Of a stretch of 64,000 nucleotides of DNA, positions 36,908-50,768 are shown piece by piece. The stretch is from Leclercia adecarboxylata (GTDB taxonomy: Bacteria > Pseudomonadota > Gammaproteobacteria > Enterobacterales > Enterobacteriaceae). The notes beneath the pieces are model-generated. The model saw nothing but the letters and a program-made list of their open reading frames with translations, had not been told where the DNA came from and did no database searches. Position numbers and translations under genes: made by a program. Location: assembly GCF_006874705.1 (NCBI RefSeq), contig NZ_CP035382.1, positions 2,666,001 to 2,730,000 of the forward strand, written 5' to 3'. Each line of letters begins with the position of its first letter. Positions within the stretch are counted from its first letter, which is position 1.

Positions 36908-37598
36908 GCGCCAGTTTCTGCACCAGGGTCTCAACCATCAGGCTGGACTGTTTGGCTGCGACCACGAGGAACTCGTCGAAGCTCAGGTGAGACTGCTGAT
37001 CCGCGACGTCGGAGATGGCGCGAACTACCACGAAGGGCACGCTGAAGTTATGGCAGACGTGGGCAATGGCGGTTGCTTCCATCTCAACGGCAATCGCCTG
37101 AGGGAAGTTATGACGGATTTTCGCCAGGTTCACGGAGCCATTGATAAAGGCATCGCCGCTGACAATCAGGCCACGCACGGCGTTGAGGTTCAGTTCCGCG
37201 ATGCAGCTTTCTGCAGCGGCAACCAGTTTTTCGTCGGCTTTAAAACCGGCCGGGCAGCCCGGGAGCTGGCCGTACTCGTAACCGAAGGCGGTCACATCGG
37301 CGTCGTGATAGCGCGCTTCGTCAGAAACCACGATATCGCCCACTTTCAGGGTTGGCGCCAGGCCGCCCGCAGAGCCGGTGTTAACGATCACGTCTGGCTT
37401 GCAGCGCTCCAGCAGAAGGGTAGCGCCCAGCGCTGCGGAGACTTTACCGATACCGGATTTCAGCAGAGCAACTTCTGTACCGTTCAGCGTGCCGGTATAA
37501 ATCTCGCAACCACCCAGAGAGAGGGTCTGGCGGTTCTCAATTTTGTCACGCAGCAGCGTAACTTCTTCTTCCATTGCTCCAATAATACCGATTTTCAT
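36900..37598 (-). CDS. mtn: 5'-methylthioadenosine/S-adenosylhomocysteine nucleosidase
   Basis: A 232-residue nucleosidase that removes adenine from MTA, SAH and 5'-deoxyadenosine, feeding methionine salvage and the AI-2 route. The N-terminus [16 protein letters not shown] holds catalytic Glu12, and [12 protein letters not shown] holds the catalytic Asp near 197. Length matches E. coli. It is divergent from dgt with 82 bp between, and leads into btuF and yadS. Confidence 0.97.
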   Translation of the reverse strand: MKIGIIGAMEEEVTLLRDKIENRQTLSLGGCEIYTGTLNGTEVALLKSGIGKVSAALGATLLLERCKPDVIVNTGSAGGLAPTLKVGDIVVSDEARYHDADVTAFGYEYGQLPGCPAGFKADEKLVAAAESCIAELNLNAVRGLIVSGDAFINGSVNLAKIRHNFPQAIAVEMEATAIAHVCHNFSVPFVVVRAISDVADQQSHLSFDEFLVVAAKQSSLMVETLVQKLARG

Positions 37599-37680
37599 AG
37601 ATTTACTCGCGATGTGCCTTGTTAAGATGCATAGTCTATCATGCGATTTAGGGGAAACGCATTCTCACGCGGGGGAGCAT

Positions 37681-39195
37681 ATGGCACCAATCGATTTTCG
37701 CACCAAAATTAACTGGCATCGCCGGTACCGCTCTCCGCAGGGGAACAAGAACGAACATGAGATCCTGCGGATTTTCGAAAGCGACCGCGGACGTATCGTT
37801 AACTCGCCGGCGATCCGCCGCCTGCAGCAAAAAACGCAGGTCTTTCCCCTCGAACGCAACGCCGCCGTGCGCACCCGCCTGACCCATTCGCTGGAGGTGC
37901 AGCAGGTTGGGCGCTATATCGCCAAAGAGATCTTAAGCCGCCTTAAGGAGCAGCGCCTGCTGGAAACCTACGGACTGGATGAGCTGACCGGGCCGTTCGA
38001 AAGTATCGTTGAGATGGCGTGCCTGATGCACGACATCGGCAATCCCCCCTTTGGTCATTTTGGCGAAGCGGCCATCAATGACTGGTTCCGCCAGCGCCTG
38101 TTCCCCTCGGATACCGCCAGCCAGCCGCTGAGCGACGATCGCTGCGTGGTTCAGGCTCTGCGGCTGCGTGATGGCGAAGAGACCCTGAACGGGCTGCGGC
38201 GCAAGGTGCGTCAGGATCTGTGTCATTTTGAAGGCAATGCGCAGGGCATCCGTCTGGTACACTCCCTGATGCGCATGAATCTTACCTGGGCGCAGGTAGG
38301 GTGCATCCTGAAATATACCCGTCCCGCCTGGTGGCAGGGTGAACCTCCCGCGACGCACAATTATTTAATGAAAAAACCGGGCTACTATTTCTCGGAAGAG
38401 GCGTATATCGAGCGGCTCCGGCAGGAACTTTCCCTCACGCAGTATGCCCGTTTTCCATTGACCTGGATTATGGAAGCGGCAGACGATATTTCCTATTGTG
38501 TGGCCGATCTGGAAGATGCGGTTGAAAAAAGAATATTCAGCGTCGAGGGGCTTTATCAGCATCTTTATGATGCCTGGAGTAACCACGAGAAAGGGTCCTT
38601 GTTCTCACAGGTTGTCGAAAACGCCTGGGAGAAATCGCGCTCCAATTCCCTCAGTCGTAGCACCGAAGATCAGTTCTTTATGTATTTACGCGTCAATACA
38701 TTAAATAAACTGGTGCCCTACGCGGCTGAGCGCTTTATCGACAACATTGAACAAATTTACCATGGCGAGTTTAATCATGCGCTGCTGGAAGATGACAGCA
38801 GTTTTAGCCAACTGCTTGAACTCTATAAAAATGTCGCCATGCGGCATGTGTTCAGCCATCCGGAGGTCGAACAGCTGGAATTACAGGGCTATCGGGTGAT
38901 AACCGGCCTGCTGGAGATCTACCGTCCACTGCTGCAATTATCCGCCGAGGAGTTCAGCGAACTGGTAGAAAAAGAGCGGGTCCGCCGTTTTCCGATTGAA
39001 TCCCGGCTATTTCACAAACTTTCACCGCGCCATCGGCTGGCTTATGTTGAGTCGGTCAGTAAATTTAATCGCCAGCAGCCAGACTGGCCGGTACTGGAGT
39101 TTTATTATCGCTGTCGCCTGATTCAGGACTATATCAGCGGAATGACAGACTTATATGCCTGGGATGAATACCGCAAGTTGATGGCGGTGGAATAA
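37681..39195 (+). CDS. dgt: dGTP triphosphohydrolase
   Basis: A 504-residue HD-domain enzyme that releases tripolyphosphate from dGTP. Metal ligands are His69 ([10 protein letters not shown]) and His117-Asp118 ([16 protein letters not shown]). The ATG at 37681 ([16 protein letters not shown]) has GGGGGA a few bases upstream and matches E. coli. The long upstream extension in frame lies over the mtn start and is not coding. One residue shorter than E. coli Dgt. Confidence 0.96.
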   Translation: MAPIDFRTKINWHRRYRSPQGNKNEHEILRIFESDRGRIVNSPAIRRLQQKTQVFPLERNAAVRTRLTHSLEVQQVGRYIAKEILSRLKEQRLLETYGLDELTGPFESIVEMACLMHDIGNPPFGHFGEAAINDWFRQRLFPSDTASQPLSDDRCVVQALRLRDGEETLNGLRRKVRQDLCHFEGNAQGIRLVHSLMRMNLTWAQVGCILKYTRPAWWQGEPPATHNYLMKKPGYYFSEEAYIERLRQELSLTQYARFPLTWIMEAADDISYCVADLEDAVEKRIFSVEGLYQHLYDAWSNHEKGSLFSQVVENAWEKSRSNSLSRSTEDQFFMYLRVNTLNKLVPYAAERFIDNIEQIYHGEFNHALLEDDSSFSQLLELYKNVAMRHVFSHPEVEQLELQGYRVITGLLEIYRPLLQLSAEEFSELVEKERVRRFPIESRLFHKLSPRHRLAYVESVSKFNRQQPDWPVLEFYYRCRLIQDYISGMTDLYAWDEYRKLMAVE

Positions 39196-39252
39196 GGCGG
39201 AGTTTTGTAAAGACGGCCAATAAATTTTTACTTTTTCCAGAAACTTAATGCC

Positions 39253-39280
39253 GGAACTAAGCGCGTCGAAACGAATCTGA
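39253..39280 (+). promoter_or_regulatory. Sigma-E-type promoter of degP
   Basis: GGAACTA (39253-39259), a 16-bp spacer, and TCTGA (39276-39280) fit the sigma-E consensus GGAACTT / TCTGA. The distance to the degP ATG is 45 bp. degP is a classic sigma-E and Cpx target in E. coli. Confidence 0.75.
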
Positions 39281-39325
39281 TATACACAGCAATTGTGCGT
39301 GACCTGTAAATCGAGATTAAGAAAC

Positions 39326-40756
39326 ATGAAAAAAACCACTTTAGCAATGAGTGCACTGGCTCTGAGTTTAGGTTTAGCGTTATCCCCTCTGTCTGCCAGC
39401 GCAGCAGAGACCGTCTCTTCCGCAGCCACTGCGCAACAGATGCCAAGCCTGGCACCGATGCTGGAAAAAGTGATGCCGTCGGTAGTGAGTATCAACGTGG
39501 AAGGCAGCACCACCGTCAACACGCCGCGCATGCCGCGTAACTTCCAGCAGTTCTTCGGTGATAACTCGCCGTTCTGCCAGGAAGGTTCCCCGTTCCAGAG
39601 CTCACCGTTCTGCCAGGGCGGGGCGGGTGATGGCAACGGCGGCGGTCAGCAGCAGAAGTTTATGGCGCTGGGTTCCGGCGTGATCATTGATGCGGCCAAA
39701 GGCTATGTGGTCACCAACAACCACGTGGTGGACAATGCCAGCAGCATCAAGGTTCAGCTGAGCGACGGGCGCAAGCTTGATGCCAAAATCGTCGGGAAGG
39801 ATCCGCGCTCTGATATCGCGCTGATACAGATTCAGGATCCAAAAAACCTGACGGCAATTAAGCTGGCCGACTCTGATGCCCTGCGCGTCGGGGATTACAC
39901 CGTGGCAATCGGTAACCCGTTTGGTCTGGGTGAGACGGTGACCTCCGGTATCGTTTCTGCCCTCGGTCGTAGCGGCCTGAATGCAGAAAACTATGAAAAC
40001 TTTATCCAGACCGATGCGGCGATAAACCGCGGTAACTCCGGTGGCGCGCTGGTCAACCTGAACGGTGAGCTGATCGGGATTAACACCGCGATCCTCGCCC
40101 CGGACGGCGGCAACATTGGGATTGGCTTCGCGATCCCAAGCAACATGGTGAAAAACCTGACCGCACAGATGGTCGAGTTTGGCCAGGTGAAACGCGGCGA
40201 GCTGGGGATTCTCGGCACCGAGCTGAACTCCGAGCTGGCGAAAGCGATGAAGGTTGATGCCCAGCGCGGCGCCTTTGTCAGCCAGGTGATGCCAAACTCC
40301 TCCGCGGCGAAAGCGGGGATAAAGGCCGGGGACGTGATCACTACCCTGAACGGCAAACCGGTTAGCAGCTTCGCGGCACTGCGTGCAGAAGTCGGCTCCA
40401 TGCCGGTGGGCAGCAAAGTGTCCCTGGGTCTGCTGCGTGAAGGTAAACCGGTGAACGTGCAGCTGGAACTGCAGCAGAGCAGCCAGAACCAGGTGGATGC
40501 CGGCACTATCTTCAGCGGTATCGAAGGTGCGGATATGAGCAATAAAGGGCAGGATAAAGGCGTATCTGTGGATAACGTCAAAGCCAACAGCCCGGCTGCC
40601 CGTATTGGCCTGAAGAAAGGGGATGTGATTATCGGCGCCAACCAGCAGCCGGTTAAGAACATCGCTGAACTGCGCAAAATTCTCGACAGCAAACCATCGG
40701 TGCTGGCGTTGAATATCCAGCGTGGCGACACCTCTCTTTATCTGCTGATGCAGTAA
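39326..40756 (+). CDS. degP: Periplasmic serine endoprotease DegP
   Basis: A 476-residue HtrA protease/chaperone for misfolded envelope proteins. The start at 39326 (MKKTTLAMSAL) gives a signal peptide cleaved near SASA|AET. The LA loop has the Cys pair FCQEGSPFQSSPFCQ, as in E. coli. The catalytic triad sits in TNNHVVDN, SDIALIQI and GNSGGALVN, followed by two PDZ domains. It is two residues longer than E. coli DegP, mostly in the LA loop. The promoter looks sigma-E dependent, and bamA, skp and rseP in this window belong to the same stress response. Confidence 0.97.
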   Translation: MKKTTLAMSALALSLGLALSPLSASAAETVSSAATAQQMPSLAPMLEKVMPSVVSINVEGSTTVNTPRMPRNFQQFFGDNSPFCQEGSPFQSSPFCQGGAGDGNGGGQQQKFMALGSGVIIDAAKGYVVTNNHVVDNASSIKVQLSDGRKLDAKIVGKDPRSDIALIQIQDPKNLTAIKLADSDALRVGDYTVAIGNPFGLGETVTSGIVSALGRSGLNAENYENFIQTDAAINRGNSGGALVNLNGELIGINTAILAPDGGNIGIGFAIPSNMVKNLTAQMVEFGQVKRGELGILGTELNSELAKAMKVDAQRGAFVSQVMPNSSAAKAGIKAGDVITTLNGKPVSSFAALRAEVGSMPVGSKVSLGLLREGKPVNVQLELQQSSQNQVDAGTIFSGIEGADMSNKGQDKGVSVDNVKANSPAARIGLKKGDVIIGANQQPVKNIAELRKILDSKPSVLALNIQRGDTSLYLLMQ

Positions 40757-40764
40757 TCTGTTCT

Positions 40765-40796
40765 GCCCCTGTTTCTGTCTGGAAACAGGGGCTTTT
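40765..40796 (+). terminator. degP terminator
   Basis: Stem gcccctgtttc / ggaaacaggggc with a 5-nt loop and a TTTTT tail, 8 bp after the degP stop. Confidence 0.93.
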
Positions 40797-40915
40797 TCAT
40801 TCCTTTCTGTGAACCTTTCCACAAGTCCATACTTCTCCTTCACAGTTTGTGCATTCGCACAATGCGGCCCTGATTGATCTTCCTTATGCTTGAGCTCTGC
40901 TCAGAGGAGGGCGAC

Positions 40916-42073
40916 ATGGCTGGCTGGCATCTTGATACCAAAATGGCGCAGGATATCGTGGCGCGAACAATGCGCATCATCGACACCAATATCAACGTGA
41001 TGGACGCACGTGGCCGGATCATCGGCAGTGGCGATCGCGAGCGTATTGGGGAATTGCACGAAGGTGCGCTGCTGGTGCTCTCTCAGGGGCGCGTGGTGGA
41101 TATTGATGACGCGGTGGCGCGGCATCTGCATGGCGTGCGCCAGGGGATCAACCTGCCGCTGCGTCTGGAAGGCGAGATTGTCGGGGTGATCGGTCTGACC
41201 GGTGAGCCGGAGTCTTTGCGCAAATACGGTGAGCTGGTCTGTATGACGGCAGAAATGATGCTGGAACAATCCCGCCTGATGCACCTTCTGGCGCAGGACA
41301 GCCGCCTGCGTGAAGAGCTGGTCATGAACCTGATCCAGGCGGAAGAGCATACCCCGGCGCTGACCGAGTGGGCGCAGCGGCTGGGCATCGATCTCAACCA
41401 GCCCCGCGTGGTGGCGGTGATTGAGGTCGACAGTGGTCAGCTCGGAGTCGATAGCGCGATGGTTGAGCTACAGCAGCTGCAGAACGCGCTGGCGACGCCG
41501 GAGCGCAATAACCTGGTGGCGATCGTCTCGCTGACCGAGATGGTGGTACTCAAACCGGCGTTAAACCAGTTTGGTCGCTGGGATGCGGAAGATCACCGTC
41601 GGCGCGTGGAACAGCTGATTGCGCGGATGAAAGAGAACGGACAGCTGCGTTTCCGGGTGGCATTAGGCAACTACTTTACCGGCCCGGGCAGCATTGCCCG
41701 CTCCTGGCGTACGGCACGGACCACAATGATGGTCGGCAAGCAGCGTATGCCGGAAAACCGCAGCTATTTTTATCAGGATTTGATGCTGCCGGTGCTGCTG
41801 GACAGCCTGCGCGGCGGCTGGCAGGCCAACGAACTGGCCCGTCCGCTGGTACGTCTGAAAGCGATGGATAACAACGGCCTGCTGCGGCGTACGCTGCAAG
41901 CGTGGTTCCGTCATAACGTGCAGCCGCTGGCCACGTCAAAGGCACTTTTTATTCACCGCAATACGCTGGAGTACCGCCTGAACCGTATTTCGGAGCTAAC
42001 GGGGTTGGATCTGGGGAATTTTGACGACCGGCTGTTGCTGTATGTGGCGTTGCAACTGGATGAGCAGCGGTGA
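40916..42073 (+). CDS. cdaR: Sugar diacid utilisation regulator CdaR
   Basis: A 385-residue transcription activator that in E. coli turns on D-glucarate, galactarate and glycerate genes. It has an N-terminal putative sugar diacid recognition domain (1-135), a middle GGDEF-like region and a C-terminal PucR-type helix-turn-helix (TSKALFIHRNTLEYRLNRISELTG). The ATG at 40916 has AGGAGGG just upstream and the E. coli length. None of its known target genes are in the window. Confidence 0.96.
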   Translation: MAGWHLDTKMAQDIVARTMRIIDTNINVMDARGRIIGSGDRERIGELHEGALLVLSQGRVVDIDDAVARHLHGVRQGINLPLRLEGEIVGVIGLTGEPESLRKYGELVCMTAEMMLEQSRLMHLLAQDSRLREELVMNLIQAEEHTPALTEWAQRLGIDLNQPRVVAVIEVDSGQLGVDSAMVELQQLQNALATPERNNLVAIVSLTEMVVLKPALNQFGRWDAEDHRRRVEQLIARMKENGQLRFRVALGNYFTGPGSIARSWRTARTTMMVGKQRMPENRSYFYQDLMLPVLLDSLRGGWQANELARPLVRLKAMDNNGLLRRTLQAWFRHNVQPLATSKALFIHRNTLEYRLNRISELTGLDLGNFDDRLLLYVALQLDEQR

Positions 42074-42080
42074 GTGAATC

Positions 42081-42154
42081 GCCCGGCGGCGCTGCGCTTA
42101 CCGGGCCTACAAAACCACGAATGTAGGCCCGGTAAGGCGAAGCCGCCACCCGGC
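42081..42154. repeat. BIME between cdaR and yaeH
   Basis: Two inverted REPs (gcccggcggcgctgcgc...gggcctac, then gtaggcccggtaaggcg...cacccggc) in the convergent gap. Confidence 0.87.
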
Positions 42155-42167
42155 ACACAGCGACGGA

Positions 42168-42557
42168 TTACTTGTTACGGGTCAACTTCTCAAGATCCGC
42201 TTCGATTTCCGTGATCTTGTGGGCAACGACGCTTTCCAGATGACGCAGGTCATCCAGGATCTTCCGCTTCAGATCCACCTCAGTGCGATCGCGCTGGCAA
42301 ATCTGATCCAGCTCATCAATCACATAGCGCAGATTCGGGCTGATCTCCTGCACCTCTTTGTAACCCTGACCGATGCCATCGGCAACGACAGTTTTACGCT
42401 GGCGCGGGTACTTGAACTTCACGCTCTTGGCGAAGAACTCGCCCTTATCCTTGTGGAAATAGATTTTCAGGATATCGTTGTTGGCTTCCTGACGGAGGCT
42501 GTAACGGTCAATTTCATCAGGATTAGTAATGCCCAGACTTTTCAGATTATCGTACAT
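42168..42557 (-). CDS. yaeH: DUF3461 family protein YaeH
   Basis: A 129-residue cytoplasmic protein nearly identical to E. coli YaeH over its length ([11 protein letters not shown]...[10 protein letters not shown]). The C-terminal half is charged and probably helical (a coiled coil). No function is known. The start at 42557 matches E. coli; ten codons upstream are open in frame but start in the dapD terminator region. In K-12 yaeI lies between yaeH and dapD; it is absent here. Confidence 0.93.
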   Translation of the reverse strand: MYDNLKSLGITNPDEIDRYSLRQEANNDILKIYFHKDKGEFFAKSVKFKYPRQRKTVVADGIGQGYKEVQEISPNLRYVIDELDQICQRDRTEVDLKRKILDDLRHLESVVAHKITEIEADLEKLTRNK

Positions 42558-42631
42558 AGCGGTACCCTTGATCTCAACATAACCCATGAATAATTCACGA
42601 AAAAATCTATTTTCGCCACCCTGAGATATAA

Positions 42632-42657
42632 AAAAAGCGGGGTTGCCCCCGCTTTTT
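42632..42657 (-). terminator. dapD terminator
   Basis: Stem aaaaagcgggg / ccccgcttttt with a short loop, 12 bp after the dapD stop and T-tailed on the minus strand. Confidence 0.92.
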
Positions 42658-42668
42658 GTTATACCCGA

Positions 42669-43493
42669 TTAATCGATGGTACGCAGCAGTTCGTTGATGC
42701 CAACTTTGCCGCGGGTTTTTGCATCGACTTTTTTGACAATCACCGCACAGTACAGGCTGTATTTGCCATCTTTTGATGGCAGGTTACCGGATACCACTAC
42801 CGAACCCGCCGGTACGCGACCGTAATGCACTTCGCCGGTTTCGCGATCGTAAATACGGGTGCTCTGGCCGATATAAACGCCCATGGAGATCACGGAGCCT
42901 TCTTCCACGATCACGCCTTCAACCACTTCGGAGCGCGCGCCGATGAAGCAGTTGTCTTCGATAATGGTCGGGTTCGCCTGCAGCGGCTCCAGAACACCAC
43001 CGATACCCACGCCGCCGGAGAGGTGTACGTTTTTACCGATCTGCGCACAGGAACCCACGGTTGCCCAGGTATCCACCATGGTGCCTTCATCAACGTAAGC
43101 GCCGATGTTCACGTAGGATGGCATCAGCACGGTATTGCGGGCGATAAACGCACCCTGACGAACGGCTGCCGGTGGCACCACGCGGAAACCTTCTTTCTGG
43201 AAACGCGCTTCGTCGTAATCAGCGAATTTCATCGGGACTTTATCGAAGTAGCGGCTTTCCGCACCGTCGATAACCTGGTTATCGTTAATACGGAAAGAGA
43301 GCAGTACCGCTTTCTTCAGCCACTGGTGAGTGACCCACTGACCGTCGATCTTTTCGGCTACACGCAGCGCGCCGGAATCAAGCAGAGAAATCACCTGATT
43401 GACCGCCTCGCGGGTCACGGTATCCACATTTGCCGGAGTAATTTCGGCGCGACGCTCAAAAGCGGACTCAATAACGTTCTGTAACTGCTGCAT
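42669..43493 (-). CDS. dapD: Tetrahydrodipicolinate N-succinyltransferase
   Basis: A 274-residue enzyme of the succinylase route to meso-diaminopimelate and lysine. An N-terminal helical part is followed by hexapeptide repeats forming a left-handed beta-helix ([48 protein letters not shown]). Same length as E. coli DapD. It follows glnD by 30 bp on the minus strand. Confidence 0.98.
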   Translation of the reverse strand: MQQLQNVIESAFERRAEITPANVDTVTREAVNQVISLLDSGALRVAEKIDGQWVTHQWLKKAVLLSFRINDNQVIDGAESRYFDKVPMKFADYDEARFQKEGFRVVPPAAVRQGAFIARNTVLMPSYVNIGAYVDEGTMVDTWATVGSCAQIGKNVHLSGGVGIGGVLEPLQANPTIIEDNCFIGARSEVVEGVIVEEGSVISMGVYIGQSTRIYDRETGEVHYGRVPAGSVVVSGNLPSKDGKYSLYCAVIVKKVDAKTRGKVGINELLRTID

Positions 43494-43523
43494 AGTTCAA
43501 CTCTTTCCAGGTAAAAAAAAACA

Positions 43524-47056
<3,533 letters not shown>

Positions 47057-47177
47057 GTAATCTGTCCATCAGTGTCGTTTTTTTCGACAATACTAGTCTA
47101 AGTGTTGTCAATGGTATCAGTCTGGCGCACATGCTGCCAAATTGAGATTCCTTCACCGCACACACCGCCAACAATTG

Positions 47178-47214
47178 TTGGTTTCGGGTAGCATTTTGTG
47201 GTATAAAGCGCGCC
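47178..47214 (+). promoter_or_regulatory. rpsB promoter with GC-rich discriminator
   Basis: -35 TTGGTT (47178-47183), an 18-bp spacer and -10 TATAAA (47202-47207) are followed directly by gcgcgcc. A GC-rich discriminator is typical of promoters inhibited by ppGpp and DksA, as expected for ribosomal protein genes. dksA itself is in this window. Confidence 0.7.
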
Positions 47215-48103
<889 letters not shown>

Positions 48104-48138
48104 TAAGGTTCTACCCCTTATTAGTACCGTGTATGAAT

Positions 48139-48165
48139 AGGGGCCAATTATCGGCCCCTTTTTTC
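48139..48165 (+). terminator. Attenuator between rpsB and tsf
   Basis: Stem ggggcc / ggcccc around aattatc, then seven T with one more after a C. As an intra-operon terminator it would set the ratio of S2 to EF-Ts. Confidence 0.87.
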
Positions 48166-48220
48166 AATTTATACTGTTTGGCTTCTGGCCGGGCAGTTCA
48201 CATCTCCCGAGGATTTAAGA

Positions 48221-49072
48221 ATGGCTGAAATTACCGCATCCCTGGTAAAAGAGCTGCGTGAGCGTACTGGCGCAGGCATGATGGATTGCAAAAAAGCGCT
48301 GACTGAAGCGAACGGCGACATCGAGCTGGCAATCGAAAACATGCGTAAATCCGGTGCGATCAAAGCAGCTAAGAAAGCAGGCAACGTTGCTGCTGACGGC
48401 GTGATCATCACTAAGATCGACGGCACCTACGGCATCATTCTGGAAGTTAACTGCCAGACTGACTTCGTTGCTAAAGATGGCGGTTTCCAGGCATTTGCTA
48501 ACAAAGTTCTGGACGCAGCTGTTGCTGGCAAAATCACCGACGTTGAAGTTCTGAAAGCACAGTTCGAAGAAGAGCGTGTTGCCCTGGTTGCTAAAATCGG
48601 TGAGAACATCAACATCCGTCGCGTTTCTTCCCTGGAAGGCGAAGTACTGGGTTCATACCAGCACGGCGCGCGTATCGGTGTTCTGGTTGCGGCTAAAGGC
48701 GCTGACGAAGAGCTGGTTAAACAGCTGGCAATGCACATCGCTGCAAGCAAGCCAGAATTCGTTAAGCCAGAAGACGTGTCTGCTGAAGTTGTAGAAAAAG
48801 AGTACCAGGTTCAGCTGGACATCGCCATGCAGTCTGGCAAGCCAAAAGAAATCGCAGAGAAAATGGTTGAAGGCCGCATGAAGAAATTCACCGGCGAAGT
48901 TTCTCTGACTGGCCAGCCTTTCGTTATGGATCCAAGCAAAACTGTTGCTCAGCTGCTGAAAGAGCACAACGCTGACGTAACTGGCTTCATCCGCTTCGAA
49001 GTGGGCGAAGGCATCGAGAAAGTTGAGACTGACTTCGCAGCAGAAGTTGCTGCAATGTCCAAGCAGTCTTAA
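48221..49072 (+). CDS. tsf: Elongation factor Ts
   Basis: A 283-residue nucleotide exchange factor for EF-Tu, same length as E. coli Tsf. The N-terminal UBA-like domain holds [13 protein letters not shown]; the exchange motif TDFVAKD is in the CQTDFVAKD segment near residue 80. Strong codon bias. Second gene of the rpsB-tsf operon, closed by a strong terminator. Confidence 0.99.
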   Translation: MAEITASLVKELRERTGAGMMDCKKALTEANGDIELAIENMRKSGAIKAAKKAGNVAADGVIITKIDGTYGIILEVNCQTDFVAKDGGFQAFANKVLDAAVAGKITDVEVLKAQFEEERVALVAKIGENINIRRVSSLEGEVLGSYQHGARIGVLVAAKGADEELVKQLAMHIAASKPEFVKPEDVSAEVVEKEYQVQLDIAMQSGKPKEIAEKMVEGRMKKFTGEVSLTGQPFVMDPSKTVAQLLKEHNADVTGFIRFEVGEGIEKVETDFAAEVAAMSKQS

Positions 49073-49080
49073 TCAGCGAA

Positions 49081-49109
49081 AAGAAGCCGCCTGAGGGCGG
49101 CTTCTTTTT
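49081..49109 (+). terminator. tsf terminator
   Basis: Perfect 11-bp stem aagaagccgcc / ggcggcttctt with loop tgag and a T-run. Confidence 0.94.
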
Positions 49110-49222
49110 GTGTACGTTATGTGTAAATCAGCCAGACGCCTATAGTGTCTGTGTTGAGATGCGATATATCATGTCGCCAGAATTAACCCCATCTTAATCG
49201 TTGACAGTCCCAGGAAAGAAAT

Positions 49223-49948
49223 ATGGCTACCAATGCAAAACCCGTTTACAAACGCATTCTGCTTAAGCTGAGTGGCGAAGCGCTGCAAGGGTCGGAAGGC
49301 TTCGGTATTGACGCAAGCATCCTTGACCGCATGGCGCAGGAAATCAAAGAACTGGTTGAACTGGGCATCCAGGTTGGCGTAGTCATTGGCGGTGGTAACC
49401 TTTTCCGTGGCGCGGGTCTGGCAAAAGCAGGCATGAATCGCGTGGTGGGCGACCACATGGGTATGCTGGCAACGGTCATGAATGGCCTGGCTATGCGTGA
49501 TGCACTGCATCGTGCCTATGTGAATGCACGCCTGATGTCCGCTATTCCGTTGAATGGCGTTTGCGATAACTACAGCTGGGCCGAAGCCATCAGCCTGCTG
49601 CGCAACAACCGCGTGGTGATCCTCTCCGCCGGTACGGGTAACCCGTTCTTTACCACCGATTCCGCGGCCTGCCTGCGCGGTATTGAGATCGAAGCCGATG
49701 TGGTACTGAAAGCGACCAAAGTAGATGGCGTGTTTACTGCCGATCCGGCAAAAGATCCTGCTGCCACCATGTACGATCAGCTGACCTACAGCGAAGTGCT
49801 GGATAAAGAGCTGAAAGTGATGGATCTTGCCGCCTTCACGCTGGCTCGCGACCACAAACTGCCGATCCGTGTCTTCAACATGAACAAGCCTGGCGCGCTG
49901 CGTCGCGTGGTCATGGGTGAAAAAGAAGGCACTTTGATCACGGAATAA
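49223..49948 (+). CDS. pyrH: Uridylate kinase
   Basis: A 241-residue bacterial UMP kinase (amino-acid kinase fold, unrelated to eukaryotic NMP kinases), making UDP; activated by GTP and inhibited by UTP. Motifs: [11 protein letters not shown] at the N-terminus, GGGNLFRG for phosphate binding, and [12 protein letters not shown] for the base. Same length as E. coli PyrH. Confidence 0.98.
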   Translation: MATNAKPVYKRILLKLSGEALQGSEGFGIDASILDRMAQEIKELVELGIQVGVVIGGGNLFRGAGLAKAGMNRVVGDHMGMLATVMNGLAMRDALHRAYVNARLMSAIPLNGVCDNYSWAEAISLLRNNRVVILSAGTGNPFFTTDSAACLRGIEIEADVVLKATKVDGVFTADPAKDPAATMYDQLTYSEVLDKELKVMDLAAFTLARDHKLPIRVFNMNKPGALRRVVMGEKEGTLITE

Positions 49949-49967
49949 TTTCCGTCGACGATAAATA

Positions 49968-50008
49968 CAGGTAAGATTCCGCTTTACTTTGTAGTGATAT
50001 CTTACCTG
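49968..50008. repeat. 10-bp inverted repeat between pyrH and frr
   Basis: caggtaagat (49968-49977) pairs with atcttacctg (49999-50008), 21 nt apart. There is no T-run, so it does not look like a standard terminator; it could be an mRNA processing or operator element of frr. Confidence 0.65.
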
Positions 50009-50115
50009 GACGCGCCTTTGGCGTTGTCATGAATTAAACGCGACTATACTTAGCACACCTGTAGCGATGTGCTGGTGGATAGTCTGCCTGAGACAAGTTT
50101 CCAAGGATTCGTAAC

Positions 50116-50673
50116 GTGATTAACGACATCAGAAAAGATGCTGAAGTACGCATGGACAAATGCGTAGAAGCGTTCAAAACCCAAATCAGCAAAATTCGTA
50201 CTGGCCGTGCTTCTCCAAGCCTGCTGGATGGCATCGTCGTGGAATACTACGGTACGCCAACCCCTCTGCGTCAGCTGGCGCAGGTGACGGTAGAAGATAC
50301 CCGTACGCTGAAAATTAACGTCTTCGATCGTTCAATGGGCCCGGCCGTTGAGAAAGCCATCATGGCATCCGATCTGGGTCTGAACCCAAGCTCCGCAGGC
50401 ACGGATATCCGTGTTCCACTGCCTGCGCTGACCGAAGAGCGTCGTAAAGATCTGATCAAAGTGGTACGTGGTGAAGCAGAGCAGGGCCGTGTTGCCGTGC
50501 GTAACGTTCGCCGTGACGCGAACGATAAAGTGAAAGCGCTGCTGAAAGACAAAGAGATCAGCGAAGATGATGATCGCCGTTCTCAGGACGACGTGCAGAA
50601 ACTGACCGATGCGGCAATCAAGAAACTTGATGCGGCGCTGGCAGAAAAAGAAGCGGAACTGATGCAGTTCTGA
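50116..50673 (+). CDS. frr: Ribosome recycling factor
   Basis: A 185-residue RRF that with EF-G splits post-termination ribosomes. Conserved segments: [21 protein letters not shown] and [19 protein letters not shown], the long helical arms of the tRNA-like shape. Same length as E. coli. An own terminator follows. Confidence 0.98.
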   Translation: MINDIRKDAEVRMDKCVEAFKTQISKIRTGRASPSLLDGIVVEYYGTPTPLRQLAQVTVEDTRTLKINVFDRSMGPAVEKAIMASDLGLNPSSAGTDIRVPLPALTEERRKDLIKVVRGEAEQGRVAVRNVRRDANDKVKALLKDKEISEDDDRRSQDDVQKLTDAAIKKLDAALAEKEAELMQF

Positions 50674-50691
50674 TTTCTGACGTAATCTGAT

Positions 50692-50736
50692 AAAACGCCG
50701 TACAGAAGGCCCGATGGGCTTTGCTGGCGGCGTTTT
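50692..50736 (+). terminator. frr terminator
   Basis: Outer stem aaaacgccg / cggcgtttt, with an inner small hairpin (ggcccgatgggct). It ends 32 bp before the dxr ATG. Confidence 0.8.
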
Positions 50737-50768
50737 GCTTTGCTGGTTTCACTACTTCTGGATAATTC

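Noticed and set aside
37543..37680. 46-codon N-terminal extension of dgt
   Set aside because: It overlaps the start of mtn and lacks similarity; the ATG at 37681 with a GGGGGA site gives the family N-terminus.
39602..40843. 413-codon open frame on the minus strand opposite degP
   Set aside because: Shadow of degP; it also passes through the degP terminator hairpin.
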